From Agromyces rhizosphaerae (GTDB taxonomy: Bacteria; Actinomycetota; Actinomycetes; Actinomycetales; Microbacteriaceae), in the NCBI RefSeq assembly GCF_027925245.1, contig NZ_BSDP01000001.1, forward strand, positions 1,178,001-1,242,000: a stretch of 64,000 nt of DNA, given 5' to 3'. The position numbers and the translations under genes are program-made. Shown piece after piece: positions 45,473-54,785 of this stretch. Within the stretch, counting starts at the first letter, position 1; every line of letters starts with the position of its first letter. The notes under the pieces are model-generated. The model was not told where the DNA came from and ran no database searches. It saw only the letters and a program-made list of their open reading frames with translations.

Positions 45473-46207
45473 ATGGATGCAGCGAAGGTGCTCTGGGTGA
45501 CGGGCGGCGGCAGCGGCATGGGCCGCGCCACGGCGGAACGCGCGGCGGCCGCCGGGTGGACGATCGCGGTCAGCGGTCGCCGCACCGAGGCGCTGCAGGC
45601 GACGGCCGCGGCGATCGAGGCGGCGGGCGGTTCGGCGATCGCGCTGCCGCTCGACGTGACGGATGCCTCCGGAGTCCGCGCCGCACACGACGCGGTGCTC
45701 GAGCGGTTCGGTCGCATCGACGCCCTCGTGCTCTCGGCGGGGCGGAACATCCCCCGGCGCACCTGGGCAGACCAGTCGATGGCGGAGTTCGAGTCGGTGG
45801 TGGCGACGAACCTCACCGGCGTGGCATCCGTCATCGATGCCGCCCTGCCATCGCTCCGCCTCACCCGCGGGCGCGTGGTCTGCATCTCCTCGTACTCGGG
45901 ATGGATCCACGCGCCGCTCGCCGGCATCGCCTACAGCGCGAGCAAGACCGCCGTCGGCTCGCTCTGCAAGAGCCTCAACGACGAGGAGGCCGAGCACGGC
46001 GTGCAGGCCTGCAACCTCTGCCCGGGCGACGTCGCCACCGACTTCCTCGAGCAGCGCCCCGTCGTGCCGGATGCCGACGCGCGCACCCGCATGCTCACGC
46101 CCGACGACATCGCGCGCTCGGTGATGTTCGTGCTCGACTCCCCCGCCCACGTGCGCATCGACGAGCTCGTGATCAGCCCGAACGCGGCGGCGGCCGGCGC
46201 GCGATGA
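45473..46207 (+). CDS. Short-chain dehydrogenase/reductase
   Basis: A 244-residue SDR. The cofactor loop is VLWVTGGGSGMGRATAERA, followed by AVSGRRTEAL, which suits NADP binding. The Asn motif appears as LVLSAGRNIP, and the catalytic residues are in ISSYSGWIHA...AYSASKTAVG. The ATG at 45473 follows TACTAT by 6 bases, predicting a leaderless mRNA. Its stop overlaps the start of the GntR gene. Confidence 0.9.
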   Translation: MDAAKVLWVTGGGSGMGRATAERAAAAGWTIAVSGRRTEALQATAAAIEAAGGSAIALPLDVTDASGVRAAHDAVLERFGRIDALVLSAGRNIPRRTWADQSMAEFESVVATNLTGVASVIDAALPSLRLTRGRVVCISSYSGWIHAPLAGIAYSASKTAVGSLCKSLNDEEAEHGVQACNLCPGDVATDFLEQRPVVPDADARTRMLTPDDIARSVMFVLDSPAHVRIDELVISPNAAAAGAR

Positions 46208-46863
46208 GCGCGTTCGAGCGGGTGCTCGACGACACGGGCCGCCGCATCGTCGACGGGCGGATGCCCGCGGGCAGCGTGCTCACGGTCGACGCACTCGTCG
46301 CCCGTCACAGCGTCTCGCGCAGCATCGTGCGCGAGGCCGTACGGGTGCTGGTGTCGCTCGATCTCGTCGAGGCGCGGCAGCGCGTCGGGCTCCGCGTGCT
46401 GCCCGAGGAGGCGTGGAACGTGCTGCACCCGCGCGTGATCCACTGGCGACTCGCCGGCGACGGGGCCGCACGCGCCACGCAGCTCGCGGAGCTGGTCGCG
46501 CTGCGGCTCGCGGTGGAGCCGGCGGCGGCCGAGGCGGCAGCGCTGCAGGCGGACGGCCCAGAGGCATCCGCTCTGCTCGACCTGGCCGACCGGCTCCCCC
46601 GCGCCGACGGACCGGCCTTCCTCGACGCCGACCAGGCGTTCCACCGTGAGCTGCTGCGCCTGTCGGGCAACCGCATGCTGCAGCGCCTCGGCGCCGTGAT
46701 CGACGAAGCGCTCGAGGACCGCGCGCGGCACGTCGACCGGCCCGATCCGCACGACCTCGCGCTGCACGCGACGGCGGCCCGGGCGATCGCCGACGGGCGC
46801 GGTGCCGACGCGGCGGCGGCACTGCGGGCGATCGTCGAGCGGACGGGCCCGCCGATCGCCTGA
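46204..46863 (+). CDS. FCD-domain GntR-family regulator
   Basis: A 219-residue regulator. The winged helix (about 1-70) includes the recognition segment HSVSRSIVREAVRVLVSLDL; the helical FCD effector domain (about 80-215) has ELVALRLAVEPAAAEAAAL and the metal-binding region DADQAFHRELLRLSGN. The WNVLHPRVIHWRLAG linker is typical of regulators of sugar-acid catabolism. It is coupled to the SDR gene by an ATGA overlap. It probably controls the three SDR genes. Confidence 0.9.
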   Translation: MSAFERVLDDTGRRIVDGRMPAGSVLTVDALVARHSVSRSIVREAVRVLVSLDLVEARQRVGLRVLPEEAWNVLHPRVIHWRLAGDGAARATQLAELVALRLAVEPAAAEAAALQADGPEASALLDLADRLPRADGPAFLDADQAFHRELLRLSGNRMLQRLGAVIDEALEDRARHVDRPDPHDLALHATAARAIADGRGADAAAALRAIVERTGPPIA

Positions 46864-46892
46864 GGGCCGAACTCCGAGGCTCTTCCCAGCTT

Positions 46893-46907
46893 CAACAGTC
46901 ACTGTTG
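46893..46907. promoter_or_regulatory. Palindromic operator upstream of ABC exporter operon
   Basis: CAACAGT-C-ACTGTTG is a perfect 7-1-7 palindrome, 41 bases before the ABC ATPase start. A TetR regulator ends this operon and is the likely binder. Confidence 0.7.
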
Positions 46908-46948
46908 CAGTCCCTGCACTTCAACCTGCACATGATGAAGGGAAACCC

Positions 46949-47659
46949 GTGACCCCCACACCCGTCCCCGGCGCCCCGCCGGTGCTCAGCGCCGACGCGC
47001 TGACGAAGACCTACGGCACCGGCCAGGCCCGGTTCGACGCACTGAAGGGCGTGAGCCTCGAGGTCCGCCGCGGCGAATCGCTCGCGATCGTCGGCAAGTC
47101 CGGCTCGGGCAAGTCGACCCTCATGCACCTGCTCGCCCTGCTCGACCGCCCGACCTCGGGCATCGTCGAGGTCGACGGGGAGGATGCCGCGACGGCGACC
47201 ACCAAGCGGGTGAACGCCCTGCGCAACGAGCGCTTCGGGTTCATGTTCCAGCAGTTCTTCCTCACCGCCCAGCAGACCGTGCTCGAGAACGTCACCCTGC
47301 CGCTGCTCGTAGCCGGGGTGCCGCCGCGCGAGCGCACCCGCCGCGGCATGGCCGTGCTCGAGTCGCTCGGGCTCGCCGACAAGGCGAAGAACAGGGCCAG
47401 CGACCTGTCGGGCGGGCAGAAGCAGCGCGTCGTCATCGCACGCGCCCTGGTCAACGACCCCGACGTGATCTTCGCCGACGAGCCCACGGGCAACCTCGAC
47501 ACGGCGACCGGCGCCCAGGTCGAGGACATCCTCTTCGGGCTGCAGCGCGAGCGCGGCATCACCCTCGTCGTCGTCACCCACGACGACGACCTCGCCGCCC
47601 GCTGCGATCGGCGCATCATCATCGCCGACGGCCTGATCGTCGAGGGGGGCGAGCGATGA
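46949..47659 (+). CDS. ABC transporter ATP-binding protein (MacB/LolD-like)
   Basis: A 236-residue ATPase. Walker A is IVGKSGSGKSTLMHL, the Q-loop FGFMFQQFFL, the signature DLSGGQKQRVVIARAL, Walker B VIFADEPTGNLDT, and the switch His lies in LVVVTHDDD. The GTG at 46949 has GAAGGGA just upstream. It is coupled to the permease by ATGA. This type drives MacB-like mechanotransmission or export of lipoproteins, peptides or drugs. Confidence 0.93.
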   Translation: MTPTPVPGAPPVLSADALTKTYGTGQARFDALKGVSLEVRRGESLAIVGKSGSGKSTLMHLLALLDRPTSGIVEVDGEDAATATTKRVNALRNERFGFMFQQFFLTAQQTVLENVTLPLLVAGVPPRERTRRGMAVLESLGLADKAKNRASDLSGGQKQRVVIARALVNDPDVIFADEPTGNLDTATGAQVEDILFGLQRERGITLVVVTHDDDLAARCDRRIIIADGLIVEGGER

Positions 47660-48957
47660 GAGCAGCGGATGTCATCACCAGCGCCACGCGCAACGCGTTC
47701 CGCAGCAAGCTGCGGACCACCCTGACCGTGCTGAGCCTCTTCGTCGGCGCATTCACGCTGACCCTCACGACCGCCCTCGGTGCGGGCGTGAACGACTACG
47801 TCGAGAAGCAGGTCGCGACGATCAGCACCGGCGACGTCGTGCTCGTCACCCCCGCCGCGTCAACCGACACGACCGAGGGGCCGAACGCCTACGACCCCGA
47901 CGGTCGCCAGCAGTCGGCGCAGGCGAACCCGCTCGGTGCGGGCACGATGCTGAACGGCGACGACATCGACGCGATCGCCGTGATGGACGGCGTCGAACGG
48001 GTCGAACCCGTCCGCCAGGTGAGCGTCGACTGGGTCGCACCCGCGGGCGGATCCGACGACGAGCGGTACGAGCTCGACGTGAACCCGACGTCGTCGATCG
48101 GCCGCAGCGACCTCGCCGCGGGCGAGCAGCTCGACCAGGCGTCCGCCGACGCTCAGGTGGTGCTCCCCGAGGAGTACGTCGAGGCGCTGGGCTACGCCGA
48201 CGCGGAGGCCGCGATCGGCGAGACCGTCGAGCTCGGGTTCACGGATGCCTCGCGCCAGGCGCAGGTCGTGGAGGCCGAGATCGTCGGCGTCGCCAACGCG
48301 AGCCTCTTCGCCGCCGGCGCGGGCGCCAACCAGGCGCTCACCGACACCATCGCCGATGCGCAGGCGATTCCCGGCCAGCCGGATGCGTTCGTGATCGCGG
48401 TCGCGACGTTCGCGGGCACCGGCGACGAGGGGGCGGTCACCGCGGCCGACGTCGACGACGTCAAGGCGCAGCTCGCCGACGCCGACCTCGCGGGCCAGAC
48501 GGTCGAGGACCAGCTCGGCGTCGTGCAGACCGTGATCAACGGCATCATCGGGGTGCTCAGCGCATTCAGCGTGATCGCGCTGGTCGCGGCATCCTTCGGC
48601 ATCGTGAACACCCTCTTGATGAGCGTGCAGGAGCGCACCCGCGAGATCGGCCTCATGAAGGCCATGGGCATGTCGAACGGCACGGTGTTCTCGCTGTTCA
48701 GCCTCGAGGCGGTGGTGATCGGCTTCCTCGGCTCGGCGATCGGCGCCGTCGCGGCGATCGGACTCGGCACGGCGATCTCGTCGACCCTCTCGGGCAGCCT
48801 GCTGGCCGACCTCCCGGGCCTCATGATCCTGCTGTTCCAGCCGGCGAACGTGATCGCGGTCATCGTCGTGATCATGCTGGTCGCGTTCCTCTCCGGCGTG
48901 CTCCCGGCCCGCCGGGCCGCCCGCCAGGACCCGATCGAGTCGCTACGGTACGAGTAG
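47656..48957 (+). CDS. ABC transporter permease (MacB/FtsX-type)
   Basis: A 433-residue permease. One N-terminal helix (RTTLTVLSLFVGAFTLTLTT) is followed by a large extracytoplasmic MacB_PCD-like domain (about 40-285) rich in Asp/Ala, and then three C-terminal helices of the FtsX domain, with LLMSVQERTREIGLMKAMGM. It ends VLPARRAARQDPIESLRYE, as these permeases do. It works with the preceding ATPase. Substrate unknown. Confidence 0.92.
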   Translation: MRAADVITSATRNAFRSKLRTTLTVLSLFVGAFTLTLTTALGAGVNDYVEKQVATISTGDVVLVTPAASTDTTEGPNAYDPDGRQQSAQANPLGAGTMLNGDDIDAIAVMDGVERVEPVRQVSVDWVAPAGGSDDERYELDVNPTSSIGRSDLAAGEQLDQASADAQVVLPEEYVEALGYADAEAAIGETVELGFTDASRQAQVVEAEIVGVANASLFAAGAGANQALTDTIADAQAIPGQPDAFVIAVATFAGTGDEGAVTAADVDDVKAQLADADLAGQTVEDQLGVVQTVINGIIGVLSAFSVIALVAASFGIVNTLLMSVQERTREIGLMKAMGMSNGTVFSLFSLEAVVIGFLGSAIGAVAAIGLGTAISSTLSGSLLADLPGLMILLFQPANVIAVIVVIMLVAFLSGVLPARRAARQDPIESLRYE

Positions 48958-48971
48958 ACGAGGAGGGGATC

Positions 48972-49604
48972 ATGTCGACCGTGCCCGGACCGCGCCGACG
49001 CGCGAGCGAGGAGACGACGGCCGCCATCGAGCGCGCCGCGATCGACCTCGTCACCGAGCACGGCTACGACCGGGTCACGGTCGACATGATCTGCGATGCC
49101 GCCGGCATCAGCCAGCGCACGTTCTTCAACCACTTCAAGACGAAGGATGCGGCCCTGCTGGGCAGCGACGCGCCGATGATCGACGAGCGCGCGGCGCGCG
49201 AATTCATCGTCTCCGACGGGCCGCTGCTCGCCGAGGCGACCCGGCTCGTGCGCTTCGGCCCCGACCGACTGCCGGCGGACCCCGCGCTCATCATCCGGCG
49301 CCTCACCGCGATCTCGCAGCACCCGATGCTCATCGCGCGGCAGATGGAACGCCTGACCCAGGTCGAGGACGAGCTCCGCCAGATCCTCGAGCTGCGCCTC
49401 CGCCAGGACGCGATCCGCGAGGGTGCCGGCGAGGACGAGCTCGAGGCGGTGCCCGAGCAGGCGGAGCTCGTGACCCACCTGCTCGCGGGGCTCATGCGCT
49501 ACGTCGGCCTCCGCTGGGCGCGCGCCGCCGAGCGGGGGGAGCCCGTCGCGGATCCGTCGTCGCTCGCCGACGAGCTCGCGGCGGTCATCCGCAAGCTCGG
49601 GTGA
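48972..49604 (+). CDS. TetR-family regulator
   Basis: A 210-residue regulator. The helix-turn-helix is YDRVTVDMICDAAGISQRTFFNHF, with the classic phenylalanine pair, and a helical ligand-binding domain follows. GAGGAGGGG precedes the ATG. It lies 14 bases after the permease gene, so it is in the exporter operon and probably represses it through the palindrome at 46893-46907. The ligand is unknown. Confidence 0.92.
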   Translation: MSTVPGPRRRASEETTAAIERAAIDLVTEHGYDRVTVDMICDAAGISQRTFFNHFKTKDAALLGSDAPMIDERAAREFIVSDGPLLAEATRLVRFGPDRLPADPALIIRRLTAISQHPMLIARQMERLTQVEDELRQILELRLRQDAIREGAGEDELEAVPEQAELVTHLLAGLMRYVGLRWARAAERGEPVADPSSLADELAAVIRKLG

Positions 49605-49613
49605 GCGACATGC

Positions 49614-49652
49614 CTGCGGCCGTGCGCGAGATCGCCTCGCGCACGGCCGCAG
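49614..49652. terminator. Strong bidirectional hairpin terminator
   Basis: A perfect 17-bp stem (49614-49630 with 49636-49652) and a 5-base loop, between the convergent TetR and GH26-like genes. Confidence 0.85.
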
Positions 49653-49658
49653 ACCGGA

Positions 49659-51425
49659 TCAGCCGACCACGATGCGGTCGAGCCAGATGAGGTTGCCGCC
49701 GGTGTTCGGATCGAGCTGCACGGTGACGTCGGCCCCGTTCGGTACCGCCACGTCGAACTCCACCTCCGCGTACGAGCCGGAGGCGAGCTTCGGAACGAGC
49801 ACCGGGGCGCCGACCCGCTCGCCGTCGACGAGCAGGCTGAACGTGGCATCCGAGTTCTCGAAGCCGTCGCGGAGCGAGTTCAGCCGCACCGTGACGCCGT
49901 CACCTCGACGCACGTCCTCGAACGTCACGCCGTACGTGCCGGCACCGCCGTCGCCGAAGTTCATGACCATGACCTCGCGGCCGTTCGACGCGGTCGACGC
50001 GACCTGCGGCAGACCGCCCAACCCGCAGCAGTCGAGCCAGGTCGACGCCTCGGCGTACTCGGCCTCGTAGACGCCCGCGCCCTCGGAGAAGTCGGGCGCG
50101 GTGAACGCCGACCCACCCGCAGGTCCGCGGTTCCAGACGCGAGCGTCGGACAGCTCCGCGCGCACCCGATCGAGGATCTCGGCGTCGGCCTGCAAGCGGC
50201 TGTCGCCCCAGTACCCGGCGTTGCACGCGCCCGCCCCGGTGCACGCCCAGTTGCCCTGCGAATCCCAGTCGGTGTTGATGTACGTCACCGAGCGGACGAC
50301 GTCGCGGTTCTCGCGCACGAAGTCGAACAGCGGCTGGAACCACTCGTCCCAGATCTCGTCGCTCGACACCGGTGTCACCTGCTCGTACGGCGCTGGCGAG
50401 CCCGACGCGAAGATGCAGGAGACGGTGCCCTCGCCGAGGTCGTAGCCCTGCGGCGCCGACTCGGCGATCATGACAGGCTTCGCGTGGTCGCGTGCGTAGT
50501 CGAGGAACGCGTCCTGCACCGCACGCGGCGCGATGACGGTCGTGTCGGGCGCACCATCCGGGCCGCGATCGCACGACCATGGACGGCCGGGATCCTCCGC
50601 CGTCTCGGCCGCGAAGCGCGAGACGCCCATCCAGTCGACGACGTCGTCGCCCGGGTACCAGGCGTCCCAGAATGCGTCGGATGCGCCGTCGCGCACGGCG
50701 ACGCCCGCCGCGTAGGCGTCGGCACCCACCACCGTCTTCTCCGGGATCGCCGCGGCCCAGGTGGCGGTCTGCCAGACGGTGGCCACCCGGTCGGCGCCCA
50801 ACTCGTCGATCCGCTCGGCGATCCAACGGAAGGCCGCCGTGTAGGCCTCGGGGTCGTAGTTGTTCCAGTGCCCGTCGAACTCGTACCCGATCTTGAGGAA
50901 CACCTCGCGCTTCGTGGCATCCGCGTACCGGATCAGTTCGTCGACCCAGCCGCGGTACCGCTCGACGGTCGCCGCGTCGACGTCGGGGTCACCGGCGATC
51001 GCGCGCAGGCCGAGGTTCCGGCCGTCGGTGCCGAGGTCCTGCGAGTAGTCGATGAGCTCGAGGCCGATCGTGAGCGCTCCACCGTACTCGGAGAGGACCT
51101 CCTCGAAGTCGGTGCGCCCCACGCGGTAGTCGACCGGGCTCCAGAGGCCGTTGAGCGGCGTGATGCCGTTGACGCTCGCGAACAGCGAGACGCCCGACGG
51201 CTCGGGGTGGCCGGGGTCGGCGTCGAGCACCGCGGCACGGAAGTCGGCGAGGGTGCCGCCGTCCTGGCCGAGGATGAAGTCGACCGTGCCGCCGGGCGGC
51301 AGGTTGACGGCGCCCGCGAGCGGGTCTCGTCCGGGGGCGGCCGGGGCCGCCGCCGCGGGTGTCGCGACCGCGCCGGCCGCGAGGGCGGCCGCCACGGCTG
51401 CGGCGGCCAGGGTCTTGAGCCTCAT
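49659..51425 (-). CDS. Secreted GH26-like glycoside hydrolase with C-terminal CBM6/35-like domain
   Basis: A 588-residue exported enzyme. The signal peptide MRLKTLAAAAVAAALAAGAV ends near ATPAAAA. The barrel-like catalytic region (about 40-430) has two candidate catalytic Glu: Glu182 in LKIGYEFDGHWNNY and Glu322 in KPVMIAESAPQG, the layout of GH26/clan A enzymes. A beta-sandwich domain starts GVYEAEYAEASTWLD (about 452) and runs to IWLDRIVVG, as in CBM6/35 modules. Targets may be beta-mannan or mixed beta-glucan. It is the last gene of the GH3/ABC operon. The family is inferred from motifs only. Confidence 0.75.
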   Translation of the reverse strand: MRLKTLAAAAVAAALAAGAVATPAAAAPAAPGRDPLAGAVNLPPGGTVDFILGQDGGTLADFRAAVLDADPGHPEPSGVSLFASVNGITPLNGLWSPVDYRVGRTDFEEVLSEYGGALTIGLELIDYSQDLGTDGRNLGLRAIAGDPDVDAATVERYRGWVDELIRYADATKREVFLKIGYEFDGHWNNYDPEAYTAAFRWIAERIDELGADRVATVWQTATWAAAIPEKTVVGADAYAAGVAVRDGASDAFWDAWYPGDDVVDWMGVSRFAAETAEDPGRPWSCDRGPDGAPDTTVIAPRAVQDAFLDYARDHAKPVMIAESAPQGYDLGEGTVSCIFASGSPAPYEQVTPVSSDEIWDEWFQPLFDFVRENRDVVRSVTYINTDWDSQGNWACTGAGACNAGYWGDSRLQADAEILDRVRAELSDARVWNRGPAGGSAFTAPDFSEGAGVYEAEYAEASTWLDCCGLGGLPQVASTASNGREVMVMNFGDGGAGTYGVTFEDVRRGDGVTVRLNSLRDGFENSDATFSLLVDGERVGAPVLVPKLASGSYAEVEFDVAVPNGADVTVQLDPNTGGNLIWLDRIVVG

Positions 51426-51522
51426 TGCTCCTCCTTCATGGCGGACGTGTCCGCCGTCGTGGGCGGACGACCGGCCGGCCGCCGCCGATCAGGCCCGGGT
51501 CATCCGCCTCCCCGAGCCGGTC

Positions 51523-53856
51523 TCAGGCATCGCGCACCGACGCGCTCGGCAGGCGGGGGTCGTCGGCCGTGACCCGATGCACGTCGCCGGTGAGCCGCAG
51601 CCTCGCCGTGCTCTCCCGGTCGAGGCACGACCCGCCCGTCCAGATCGTGACGTCGCCGGGCTCGACCACCCGCACGAGATCGGCGTCGGAGAAGGCGATC
51701 CGGGTCGTCGGCACCGCGAAGTCGACGACGGCCGACTCCCCCGGCGCCAGCTCGACCCGCGCGAACGCGACGAGCTGCGCCAGGGGGCGGGTGACCGACG
51801 CGAATTCGTCCCGTGCGTACAGCTGGACCACGTCGGCACCCGCCCGCTCGCCCGTGTTCGTCACGCGCACCGCGGCGCGGATCGCACCGGCGGTCGGCAC
51901 CGCGTCGTCGGCGAGCCGCAGCTCGCGGGAGAACGTCGTGTACGACAGCCCGAACCCGAACGGCAGCACGGGCGTGCTGTCGACGTTGGTGACCTTGTTC
52001 GGCGCGCCGAGCGTCGGGTGCAGGTACGAGAACGGCTGCGCACCGGCCGAGCGCGGCATCGTCACGGGCAGCCTCCCGGACGGGTTGACCGCACCCGAGA
52101 GCACCCGCGCGATCGCGGTGCCACCCTCCTCGCCGGGGAAGAACGCCTGCACGACCGCGGCGCAGCGCTCGAGCGCCCAGTCGATCACGTATGGCCGACC
52201 CGTGAGGAGCACGAGCACCACGGGAGTGCCGGTCGCGAGCACGGCGTCGACCAGCTCCCGCTGGACGCCGGGCAGCCCGAGGTCGTCCCGGTCGCACCCC
52301 TCGCCGACCGTGCCGCGGCCGAACAGCCCGGCCTGGTCGCCGACCACGACGACGGCGACGTCCGCTTCCGCGGCGAGCGCCGTCGCGTCGGCGAAGCCCG
52401 AGCGATCGTCGTCGTCGACCGCGCAGCCCGGTGCGTACGCGATCGTCGCGCCGTCGAGCGCGCTGCCGGCCGCGGCATCCGTCATCGCCTCGAGCACGGT
52501 CGGCGCCGCGATGTGCAGGGGCACCTCGGGGTGGTGCCCGAGCACGTGGTTCGCGAACGAATAGCAGCCGAAGAGCGCCTCGGCGCGGTGCGCGTTCGGA
52601 CCGACGACCGCGATGCGACGGCCCGGCGCGAGCGGCAGCGTGCCGTCGTTGCCGAGCAGCACGAGCGACTCCTCGGCGAGCCGGGCCGCGATGGCGCGAT
52701 GGGCGGGCGGATCGAGCTCGATCGCAGGCGGCGCCGGCTCGTCGAACGTGGCGTCGAGCAGTCCGAGTCGCTGCTTCTCGCGCAGCACGCGCAGCACGGC
52801 GCGGTCGACGGATGCCTCCGGCACGGCGCCCGACCGCACACGCTCGGCGAGCGGGGCGAGGTAGGCGTCGCCCGTCGGCAGCTCGACGTCGACGCCCGCC
52901 TCGAGGGCGCGCGCGGCGGCGATGCCCGGGTCCTCGGCGACCTGGTGCAGCGAGTGGAGGAACGCCACGCCGAAGTAGTCCGCGACGACGGTGCCGTCGA
53001 AGCCCCACTCGTCGCGCAGCACGCCGGTCAGCAGGCGGGCGTCGGCCGCAACCGGCACACCGTCGATCTCGGCGTAGGAGTGCATGACCGAGCGCGCGCC
53101 GCCGTCGAGCACGGCCATCTCGAACGGCGGGAGCAGCACGTCGGCGACCTCCCGCGGACCCGCGGAGACCGGCGCGAGGTTGCGGCCCGCCCGAGACGCT
53201 GAGTAGCCGACGAAGTGCTTGAGGGTCGCCGCGACGCCGTCGGCCTGCAAACCCCGCACGTAGGCGGCGCCCGTCGCGCCGACGAGGAACGGATCCTCCG
53301 CGATGCACTCCTCGACGCGTCCCCAGCGCGGATCGCGGATCACGTCGAGCACCGGCGCGAGCCCCTGGTGCACCCCCAGCGCGCGCATGGACGCGCCGAT
53401 CGCGCGGCCCATCTCCTCCACGAGCGCGGGGTCGAACGCGGCGCCCCACGCGAGCGGTGCCGGGAAGGTCGCCGCCTGCCACGCCGCGAGCCCGGTGAGG
53501 CACTCCTCGTGGGCGATCGCCGGGATGCCGAGACGGGTCTCGGTCACGAGGTGCCGCTGGAACCGTCGCAGCCACTCGGCGCGCTCGGCCGGGTCGACCG
53601 GCGAGGTGCCGAACGCCCGGGTCAGGTGGCCGAGTCCGTTCGCGGCGAATCGCTCGAGCTGGCCGTCGTGGTCGCCCATCTCGTCCTGCATCGGGGCCAC
53701 CACGGCCCCGCCGTCCTCCACCCAGAACCCGACGAGCTGCGCGAGCTTCTCGTCGAGGGTCATCTGCGCGAGCAGCGTCTCGGGGGTGCGCCGGGCAGGC
53801 ACCGGGTCGTCCGCGATCGCGGCGCCGGGCTCAGGGGCATCCGTCACCTGGGTCAT
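51523..53856 (-). CDS. GH3 beta-glycosidase
   Basis: A 777-residue cytoplasmic beta-glucosidase or beta-xylosidase. The N-terminal barrel has the conserved LKHFVGYSA and the nucleophile motif GTVVADYFG (Asp293). A (alpha/beta)6 sandwich domain carries EESLVLLGNDGTLPL, and a C-terminal fibronectin-III-like domain (about 660-765) begins PFGFGLSYTTFS. No signal peptide is seen, so it acts on imported oligosaccharides. Its start overlaps the stop of the MalG-like permease. A longer in-frame region upstream is not coding. Confidence 0.93.
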   Translation of the reverse strand: MTQVTDAPEPGAAIADDPVPARRTPETLLAQMTLDEKLAQLVGFWVEDGGAVVAPMQDEMGDHDGQLERFAANGLGHLTRAFGTSPVDPAERAEWLRRFQRHLVTETRLGIPAIAHEECLTGLAAWQAATFPAPLAWGAAFDPALVEEMGRAIGASMRALGVHQGLAPVLDVIRDPRWGRVEECIAEDPFLVGATGAAYVRGLQADGVAATLKHFVGYSASRAGRNLAPVSAGPREVADVLLPPFEMAVLDGGARSVMHSYAEIDGVPVAADARLLTGVLRDEWGFDGTVVADYFGVAFLHSLHQVAEDPGIAAARALEAGVDVELPTGDAYLAPLAERVRSGAVPEASVDRAVLRVLREKQRLGLLDATFDEPAPPAIELDPPAHRAIAARLAEESLVLLGNDGTLPLAPGRRIAVVGPNAHRAEALFGCYSFANHVLGHHPEVPLHIAAPTVLEAMTDAAAGSALDGATIAYAPGCAVDDDDRSGFADATALAAEADVAVVVVGDQAGLFGRGTVGEGCDRDDLGLPGVQRELVDAVLATGTPVVLVLLTGRPYVIDWALERCAAVVQAFFPGEEGGTAIARVLSGAVNPSGRLPVTMPRSAGAQPFSYLHPTLGAPNKVTNVDSTPVLPFGFGLSYTTFSRELRLADDAVPTAGAIRAAVRVTNTGERAGADVVQLYARDEFASVTRPLAQLVAFARVELAPGESAVVDFAVPTTRIAFSDADLVRVVEPGDVTIWTGGSCLDRESTARLRLTGDVHRVTADDPRLPSASVRDA

Positions 53857-54782
53857 GACTTGAGGGCCCCTTCCATGATGCCGCCGACGATCTGGCGGCC
53901 GAGCAGCACGAAGATCAGCAGCAACGGCACCGTCGCGAGCACGATGCCCGCCATCTGCACGCCGTAGTCGGTGACGTAGGCCTGCGACTGCAGCTGGCGC
54001 AGCGCGACCTGCACGGTGAACGCGCTCGGCGAGTTCAGCACGATGAGCGGCCAGAAGAAGTCGTTCCATGCGGTCATGAAGGCGAAGAGCCCGAGCACGG
54101 ATGCCGCGGGGCGGATGCTCGGCAGCGCGATGCTCCAGAACACCCGGAGGTTGCGTGCGCCGTCGATCCGCGCCGCATCGATGAGCTCGTCGGGAAGGGA
54201 GTTGTCGATCGCCTGGCGCATCCAGAAGACGCCGAACGCGGTGACGAGGCCCGGCACGATGAGCGCGCGCAGGTCGTTCACCCAGCCGAGCTGGTCGATG
54301 ATCATGAACTGCGGCACCACCGCGAGCTGCAACGGCACGGTCATCGTGCCGACCACGAGCACGAGCAGGAAGTTCCGGCCCGGGAAGTCGAGCTTCGCGA
54401 ATGCGAACCCGGCCAGCGCCGAGAGCAGCACCTGCCCGATCGCGATGAGGATCGAGACGATGAAGCTGTTCGCGAGGTTCTGCCAGAACGGCACGGCCTC
54501 GAAGACCTGGGCCGCGTTCTCGAGGAACTGCGTGCCGGGCACGATGGCGGGTGGGACGCGGTTGACCGCGGAGGAGTCGTTCGATGCGACGACGAACATC
54601 CAGTACAGCGGGAACAGCGAGAAGAACGTCGTGATGCCCAGCACGAGGTACGTGAACCAGCCGACGCGGCCGTTGCGGCGGCGGTGACTGCCGACGGGCG
54701 TCGCCGGGGCGGGCGCGCGCGGTGGCACGGTGGGCTCCGCGTCGCCGAGACCGGCGGACGGGGCTTCGATGGTGCGTGACAT
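53853..54782 (-). CDS. Sugar ABC transporter permease (MalG-like)
   Basis: A 309-residue permease with a 35-residue hydrophilic N-tail and six helices. The EAA loop is LIDAARIDGARNLRVFWSIALPS. It is 3 bases from the MalF-like gene and overlaps GH3. It serves the second sugar importer of this window; as in the first, no ATPase gene is present. Confidence 0.92.
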   Translation of the reverse strand: MSRTIEAPSAGLGDAEPTVPPRAPAPATPVGSHRRRNGRVGWFTYLVLGITTFFSLFPLYWMFVVASNDSSAVNRVPPAIVPGTQFLENAAQVFEAVPFWQNLANSFIVSILIAIGQVLLSALAGFAFAKLDFPGRNFLLVLVVGTMTVPLQLAVVPQFMIIDQLGWVNDLRALIVPGLVTAFGVFWMRQAIDNSLPDELIDAARIDGARNLRVFWSIALPSIRPAASVLGLFAFMTAWNDFFWPLIVLNSPSAFTVQVALRQLQSQAYVTDYGVQMAGIVLATVPLLLIFVLLGRQIVGGIMEGALKS

Positions 54783-54785
54783 GGC

